Shown here one piece after another: positions 33,196-37,375 of a DNA stretch of 37,375 nucleotides. The DNA comes from Betaproteobacteria bacterium RIFCSPLOWO2_12_FULL_68_20 (GTDB taxonomy: Bacteria > Pseudomonadota > Gammaproteobacteria > Burkholderiales > SG8-39). The stretch is taken from NCBI GenBank assembly GCA_001770655.1, contig MERQ01000070.1, positions 1 through 37,375 on the forward strand, written 5' to 3'. The notes beneath the pieces are model-generated. The model made no database searches. It had not been told where the DNA came from and was given only the letters and a program-made list of their open reading frames with translations. Within the stretch, counting starts at the first letter, position 1, and every line of letters starts with the position of its first letter. The translations under genes were made by a program, and so were the position numbers.

Positions 33196-34176
33196 ATGCG
33201 CCGATTCCTGATAGCCGCTGCCGCGGCACTGGCCGCGTCGCCCGCCGCCGCCCAGCAGAAGATCGATTTCATGCTCAACTGGGTGCCGGGCGGCGATCAC
33301 GCGCCGTACTACTACGCGAAGAAGCAGGGCTGGTACGCGAAGGAAGGCATCGACCTCAACCTCGAACCCGGCAAGGGCTCCGCGCTCGCGGTGCAGAAGG
33401 TGGGCGCGGCCGCCAATCCGATCGGCCTCGCCGACATGGGCAACGTTCTGATCGGCAAGGGCAAGGGCGCCGACACGGTGGGTGTGTTCAACGTCTACGC
33501 CAACTCGCCGCAGGGCCTGTACTGGAAGAAGAGCTCGGGGATCAAGGGCATCAAGGATTTCTGCGGCAAGAAGATCGGCAACCCGGCCGCCGACGGCGCG
33601 CGGCCGATGTGGCCGGCGCTCGCCAAGGCGAACGGCATCGATCCCAAGTGCGTCACCTGGGTGAACGTCGATGCGAACGCCAAGCTCGCGGCGCTCAAGT
33701 CGGGCTCGATCGACGTCACCACTTCGTTCTACAACATCCACCACATCTTCCAGCGCGAGCTCGGCGCGGATATGGGGTTCGTCGCCTGGCGCGACATCGG
33801 CCTCAACCCGTACGGCAACTCGGTGATCGTGAACAGCGAATTCCTGAAGAAGAACCGGGAGGTGGTCGGCAAGTTCGTGAAGGTGACGCAGCGCGCGTTC
33901 CAAGCCTGCGTGAAGGATCCCAAGCCCTGCGTGCAGGCGCTCGTCGAGGCGGGCGGCGCGCTCAAGCTCGACAACGAGATGCAGAACTGGGGCCTGGTCG
34001 AGGTGCTGATGAGCGACAAGTTCGCGCGCGAGATCGCGCTCGGCATCCACGAGGACGGCCGCATGAAGGCCGACTACGAGCTGGTGCGCGGCTCCATCGG
34101 CATCGACAAGCCGTTCGACGTGAAGACGGTGTACACCAACGAGTTTCTCGACCGCTCGATCAAGATGCCGAAGTAG
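33196..34176 (+). CDS. ABC transporter substrate-binding protein (NMT1/SsuA-like)
   Basis: The protein has 326 residues. The signal peptide MRRFLIAAAAALAASPAAA is cut before QQ. The mature protein begins FMLNWVPGGDHAPYYYAKKQGWY, typical of NMT1/THI5-like binding proteins, and continues KEGIDLNLEPGKGSALAVQKV. Four cysteines (two near FCGKK and PKCVT, two in ACVKDPKPC) could form disulfides. AGGAGG at 33185-33190 precedes the ATG by 5 bases. It is the missing third component of the importer encoded on the opposite strand. NMT1-like proteins bind pyrimidines, sulfonates, aromatics or small organics, so the ligand is open. Confidence 0.92.
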   Translation: MRRFLIAAAAALAASPAAAQQKIDFMLNWVPGGDHAPYYYAKKQGWYAKEGIDLNLEPGKGSALAVQKVGAAANPIGLADMGNVLIGKGKGADTVGVFNVYANSPQGLYWKKSSGIKGIKDFCGKKIGNPAADGARPMWPALAKANGIDPKCVTWVNVDANAKLAALKSGSIDVTTSFYNIHHIFQRELGADMGFVAWRDIGLNPYGNSVIVNSEFLKKNREVVGKFVKVTQRAFQACVKDPKPCVQALVEAGGALKLDNEMQNWGLVEVLMSDKFAREIALGIHEDGRMKADYELVRGSIGIDKPFDVKTVYTNEFLDRSIKMPK

Positions 34177-34193
34177 GCCGGGTGCGCGCTGGA

Positions 34194-34211
34194 AAGGCTG
34201 CTGACAGCCTT
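34194..34211. terminator. weak hairpin between convergent genes
   Basis: AAGGCTG-CTGA-CAGCCTT forms a 7-base stem with a 4-base loop in the 34-base gap between convergent stop codons. No T-run follows on either strand, so at best it is a weak or factor-assisted bidirectional terminator. Confidence 0.3.
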
Positions 34212-35044
34212 CAGCCGAGCTCCGGCCCGGCGACCAGGAACACGTAGCGCTCGTCGCCGGGCGCGCGGGCCGCGCCGCGCACCATGCGGGTGAACGGGCG
34301 CTGGAAGACGAAGCCGCGCGCCTCGAGCCACTCGCGCAGCGCAGGCGCGTGGTCGACGACGTCCACGTAGATCGGCGGCTCGACCAGGCGTAGCGCCTGC
34401 GCGAGCAGCGCCTTGGCGGTGCCGGCGTCGCGTGCCACGAGCGGCCCGAGCTGGCGCGCATCGCCGCCGTCGCGCCCGAGGATGAAGCCGCCTGCTTCGC
34501 GCACCAGCGCCGCTTCCGGCATGCGTCGCGCGAGGGCCCGCAGCAGCCGTTCGCGGCTCGCGCCGAACGCCATGCCATCGAGCTCGAGCATCCAGCCCCA
34601 GTCGCCCTCGCCGAGCGCTCGCACGCCTTGCACCGTCAGGGGCGGCGTCGAGACGCTTTTCGCGGCGAGGCGCGAGAAGCTCCATTGCTCCGCGAAGCCT
34701 TCGCGCCGATAGACCTCGCGGCCGGCCGGAGTGGCATCGAGAACCGGAGTCAGGCCACCGCTTTCCAGGTCGTCGAGCGCCACGCGCAGCAAGCGCGACG
34801 CGTAACCCATTCTGCGATGCTCGGGCAAGACAAGCACCATGCTCACCCAGGCAAAGCGCCCGCCGTAGGGCAGCACGAGGGTCGTGGCGGCGAGCGTGCC
34901 GTCGGCGAGCGACAGGCCCCAGCCGCGGCCCAGCGCGAGCATCAGGCGCCAGTCGGCCTCGTTCTGGTTCCAGCTCGCCGCCCGCGAGAGCGCGAGGCAG
35001 CCCGCGAGGTGCCGCTCCCCGAGCGGGTGCTCAATACCTTCCAT
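34211..35044 (-). CDS. GNAT-family N-acetyltransferase
   Basis: The protein has 277 residues, about the size of a tandem GNAT. The N-terminal domain has VSMVLVLPEHRRMGYASRLL, where RRMGYA is the acetyl-CoA pyrophosphate loop. The C-terminal half repeats GNAT-like strands (ALVREAGGFILGRDG, then LVARDAGTAKALLAQAL). Similar two-domain proteins acetylate small amines or peptides. The acceptor is unknown. Its ATG lies inside the end of the epimerase-like gene (14-base overlap), so the two are co-translated. Confidence 0.85.
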   Translation of the reverse strand: MEGIEHPLGERHLAGCLALSRAASWNQNEADWRLMLALGRGWGLSLADGTLAATTLVLPYGGRFAWVSMVLVLPEHRRMGYASRLLRVALDDLESGGLTPVLDATPAGREVYRREGFAEQWSFSRLAAKSVSTPPLTVQGVRALGEGDWGWMLELDGMAFGASRERLLRALARRMPEAALVREAGGFILGRDGGDARQLGPLVARDAGTAKALLAQALRLVEPPIYVDVVDHAPALREWLEARGFVFQRPFTRMVRGAARAPGDERYVFLVAGPELG

Positions 35045-36062
35045 CGCGCGTTTCGAAGTGCGTCGGCTTGCCGAGGCTCGGCAGGCCGCGCGCGATCCAA
35101 TCGGCCTGCCAGTCGACGAGCGTCGCGAGCGGAACGCGCGGCGGCCCGAGGAGGCGCCGCGCCATCGCAGTGTCGACCAGCCACGCCGTGGGCGCCTCGG
35201 CCCCGGTGACTCGCGCCTCTTTCCCGAAGCGCCGGCCGAACTCGTGCGCAAGCCGGCGCACGCTCGCCACTTCGGGTCCGCTCACGTTCAGACCGGAGGT
35301 CGGCGTCGTGCCATGTGCGAGCAGGCGCAATGCCTGCTCGTTGGCGTCGCCCTGCCAGATGACGTTGACGTGGCCCATGGTCACGTCCACGGGCTCGCCC
35401 GCGAATACCTTGTGCGCGATGTCGTGCAGCACGCCGTAGCGCATGTCGATCGAGTACTCGAGCCGCATCAGGCGCCCGGGCGTGCCGTGGCGCTGCGACC
35501 CGTAGCGGAACGCCTGCTCGCGGCCCACGCACGAGTTGGCGTAGTCGCCCGGCGGCGGCGTCGTCGGCGTGTCCTCGGTCGCGCCGGCTCCGGTCACCGG
35601 CACGTATGGATACACGCAGGCGGTCGAGAAGGCGACGATGCGCGCCTCGCGCCACGTCTCCGCCACGCTGAACGGCACGGCGACGTTCATCGCCCAGGTG
35701 AAGGCGGCGTCGCCGGCGGCGCCGAACTTGTGCCCCGCCATGAAGACGACGTTCGGCGCGCGCGGCAGGCGCTCGAGCGCCGCGCGCTCGAGCAGATCGC
35801 AGGCGATGCACTCGATGCCCCAGCGCTCAAGTTTCCCGCGCAGCCCCGGCTCGGAGAAGCGCGCGACGCCGATCACGCGCCGCGCCGGCGCCGCGCGCTT
35901 CGCCATGCGCGCGAGCGTCGGGCCCATTTTGCCGCCGACGCCGAGCACCAGGATGTCGCCCGGCGCGCGCGCCAGGTCGGCTTCCAGCGCCGGCGTCGGC
36001 GCGCTCATGAATTGTTCGAGATCATCGACGCCTGCGAAGCGTGCAGGCAGCGAATTAACCAT
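35031..36062 (-). CDS. NAD-dependent epimerase/dehydratase-like protein
   Basis: The protein has 343 residues from ATG 36062. The nucleotide-binding turn is LGVGGKMGPTLARM, followed by IECIACDLLE and VVFMAGHKFGAAGDAAFTW, an extended-SDR layout. FSTACVYP matches the catalytic-Ser strand. The YxxxK site reads YANSC, so the usual lysine is absent and activity may differ from classical epimerases. ATG 36062 lies exactly 7 bases from the palindromic -10 at 36070-36077, which would give a leaderless message; ATG 36008 is the alternative start. It is divergent from the MetE-like gene. Confidence 0.82.
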   Translation of the reverse strand: MVNSLPARFAGVDDLEQFMSAPTPALEADLARAPGDILVLGVGGKMGPTLARMAKRAAPARRVIGVARFSEPGLRGKLERWGIECIACDLLERAALERLPRAPNVVFMAGHKFGAAGDAAFTWAMNVAVPFSVAETWREARIVAFSTACVYPYVPVTGAGATEDTPTTPPPGDYANSCVGREQAFRYGSQRHGTPGRLMRLEYSIDMRYGVLHDIAHKVFAGEPVDVTMGHVNVIWQGDANEQALRLLAHGTTPTSGLNVSGPEVASVRRLAHEFGRRFGKEARVTGAEAPTAWLVDTAMARRLLGPPRVPLATLVDWQADWIARGLPSLGKPTHFETRDGRY

Positions 36063-36069
36063 CCGGTGA

Positions 36070-36077
36070 ATTATAAT
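36070..36077. promoter_or_regulatory. palindromic bidirectional -10 element
   Basis: ATTATAAT is a perfect 8-base palindrome that contains a consensus TATAAT on both strands. Exactly 7 bases separate it from ATG 36085 on the plus strand and from ATG 36062 on the minus strand. Transcription would begin at or next to both start codons. No -35 or ribosome site is obvious on either side. Confidence 0.55.
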
Positions 36078-36084
36078 CGGCGCG

Positions 36085-37104
36085 ATGAAGCCGCCGCGCA
36101 TACTCACGACGGTCGTCGGCTCGTATCCGGTTCCGGATTGGCTCGCCAGGGCGCCCTCGGAGCAGGCGCTCGTCGATGCGACGCGCGTCGTCATCGCCAC
36201 CCAGGAGCGCGCCGGCATCGACCTGGTGTGCGACGGCGAGCTCTACCGTTTCGACCCCGACCACCCCGAGACCAACGGCATGATCGAGTACTTCGTGCGC
36301 CCGATGTCGGGCGTGCGCCGCGACATCGGCTTCTCGGAATGGCTCGCCTATTCGCGCGGCGCGGGCATGCGCTTTCGCGCCAGGCCGCCCGGCGTGGTGG
36401 AGGGGCCGATCGGCGCCGGGACGCTGAACCTGGTGGTCGCCTGCGCGCGCGCCCGCGCGCTCGCCAGCCGGCCATTCAAGTTCACCGTCACCGGCCCGCA
36501 CATGCTCGCGAAGACCGTTCACGACCGCCACTACCGCGATCCCGAGAAGCTCGCGCACGCGATCGCGGAAGTCCTCGCCGCGCAGGTGAGGCAGCTCGAC
36601 GCCGACGTCGTGCAGCTCGACGAGGCCAATCTTCCCGGCCACCCGAACGAATGGAGATGGGCGGCCGCGGCGATCAACAAGGTGCTCGGCGCGGTGCCGA
36701 AGAAGGCGAAAGCGGCGGTGCACCTGTGCTTCGGGAACTACGGCGGGCAAGCCGTCCAGAAGGGCGCCTGGGCGAAGCTGCTCGGCTACCTGAACGCGCT
36801 GCGCGTCGACCACGTCGTGATGGAGACCGCGCACCGGCCGCCCGAGGAGCTGGCGGTGTTCAGGGAGCTGCGCCGGGACATCGGCTTCGGCCTGGGCGTG
36901 GTGGACATCAAGCGCACCGAGATCGAATCCGCCGACGAGATCGCGCGCGCCATCGAGCGCGCGGAAAGAATGCTCGGCCGCGGACGCGTCAAGTACGTTC
37001 ACCCCGATTGCGGTTTCTGGATGCTCAAGCGCAACATCGCCGACGGCAAGATCCGCGCGCTTGCGGCCGGGCGCGATCTCTACGAGGGGCGAAAACCTAC
37101 TTGA
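36085..37104 (+). CDS. cobalamin-independent methionine-synthase-like methyltransferase (MetE C-terminal type)
   Basis: The protein has 339 residues, equivalent to the C-terminal half of MetE. All four zinc-site positions are present: H213 and C215 (VHLCFGNYGG), E247 (VVMETAHR) and C309 (HPDCGFW). VVQLDEANL matches the Q-x-D-E homocysteine-binding strand, and TTVVGSYPVP is the usual start. Stand-alone proteins of this kind often move methyl groups from small donors rather than making methionine from folate. It overlaps the convergent cupin gene by 8 bases at the 3' ends. Confidence 0.88.
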   Translation: MKPPRILTTVVGSYPVPDWLARAPSEQALVDATRVVIATQERAGIDLVCDGELYRFDPDHPETNGMIEYFVRPMSGVRRDIGFSEWLAYSRGAGMRFRARPPGVVEGPIGAGTLNLVVACARARALASRPFKFTVTGPHMLAKTVHDRHYRDPEKLAHAIAEVLAAQVRQLDADVVQLDEANLPGHPNEWRWAAAAINKVLGAVPKKAKAAVHLCFGNYGGQAVQKGAWAKLLGYLNALRVDHVVMETAHRPPEELAVFRELRRDIGFGLGVVDIKRTEIESADEIARAIERAERMLGRGRVKYVHPDCGFWMLKRNIADGKIRALAAGRDLYEGRKPT

Positions 37105-37375
37105 GCTTCGAACCCCAGGCCGGCTTCCAGTCGTTGCCCAGAAAGTCCGTCTCGCGCCCGTCGGGCTGGAAGAACCTGTTCGGGACCTGGAACATCGCGA
37201 GCATCAGGCCACCCTGCGGCCCCGCCCAGGCCTCGTGGCGGCTGCCCGCGGGGCGCCACACGAACTCGCCCGCCTTGCACTCGCCCTCCGGGCACAGCAG
37301 GCTGCCTTCGAGCACGTAGGTCTGCTCGATCAGCACGTGCTCGTGGTCGGGAAGCTTTGCGCCCGGCGCCATCCT
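37097..37375 (-). CDS. cupin domain protein (N-terminus off the window)
   Basis: At least 92 residues are readable. KLPDHEHVLIEQTYVLEGSL is cupin motif 1 with its histidines and glutamate, and GEFVWRPAGSRHEAWAGPQG is motif 2, so the metal site is intact. It resembles ChrR-like cupins and small acetylacetone-type cupins. The reading frame continues past base 37375 (an Arg codon precedes the first visible Met), so the true start lies outside. It is convergent with the MetE-like gene, with 8 bases shared. Confidence 0.82.
   Translation of the reverse strand, partial: RMAPGAKLPDHEHVLIEQTYVLEGSLLCPEGECKAGEFVWRPAGSRHEAWAGPQGGLMLAMFQVPNRFFQPDGRETDFLGNDWKPAWGSKLK

Noticed and set aside
1-37375. tRNA, rRNA, CRISPR array or complete insertion sequence
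   Set aside because: I looked for tRNA T-loop signatures, regularly spaced repeats and transposase motifs by eye and found none; a dedicated search could still find a weak candidate.

Overview
The window is GC-rich, densely packed chromosomal DNA from a proteobacterium. A betaproteobacterium (Burkholderiales-like) is most likely: there is a Bug/TctC-type receptor, TRAP and nitrate/taurine-type ABC importers, an LDH2-family dehydrogenase, and several operons tightened by ATGA overlaps. The taxonomic call is inference from gene content. I saw no rRNA, tRNA, CRISPR array or intact insertion sequence.

Left edge (1-3765). A minus-strand pair encodes a Sec-secreted 197-residue protein of unknown function and, 9 bases on, a large calcium-binding RTX-like protein with an HExxH motif, cut by the window edge. 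A stretch with no convincing gene follows. It ends in a rearrangement scar: a decayed copy of an ABC ATPase C-terminus abutting the first ~45 codons of a class V aminotransferase.

3765-13973, plus strand. A four-gene GldA/GldF/GldG/DUF4340 export-type ABC operon is followed by an FkbM methyltransferase, a cupin protein, an alpha/beta hydrolase overlapping a DUF2721 membrane protein, an EF-G-like GTPase and a second hydrolase.

13970-21060. A RelE/ParE-RHH toxin-antitoxin pair is followed by a sugar-acid locus. On the minus strand are a FadR-type regulator, uronate dehydrogenase, a LigI/lactonase-like amidohydrolase and a Gfo/Idh/MocA oxidoreductase. Divergent to them is a TRAP importer (dctP, dctQ, dctM). 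The three importer genes are separated first by an intrinsic terminator and then by a 133-base nested-palindrome element, which suggests graded expression.

21061-24558. An orphan Bug receptor, an LDH2-family dehydrogenase broken by a one-base deletion and an alpha/beta hydrolase are coupled on the minus strand. A second toxin-antitoxin pair lies divergent to them.

24562-34176. The most interesting region is one uninterrupted nine-gene minus-strand operon: DHDPS-family lyase, ABC permease, ABC ATPase, TetR, TIM-barrel isomerase, enolase-superfamily dehydratase, Gfo/Idh/MocA dehydrogenase, DUF993 aldolase-like protein and a second TIM-barrel isomerase. Every junction overlaps by 4-14 bases except one 4-base gap. 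The matching substrate-binding protein is divergent, and a perfect TAACCG-GA-CGGTTA palindrome lies between them as a likely TetR operator. The enzymes suggest uptake followed by oxidation, isomerisation/elimination, dehydration and aldol cleavage of a sugar-like or cyclitol-like compound; the substrate cannot be named from sequence.

34211-37375. A GNAT protein overlaps an NAD-dependent epimerase-like gene. That gene is divergent from a stand-alone MetE C-terminal-type methyltransferase through a perfectly symmetric palindromic -10 element that leaves both start codons with essentially no leader. A partial cupin gene closes the window.
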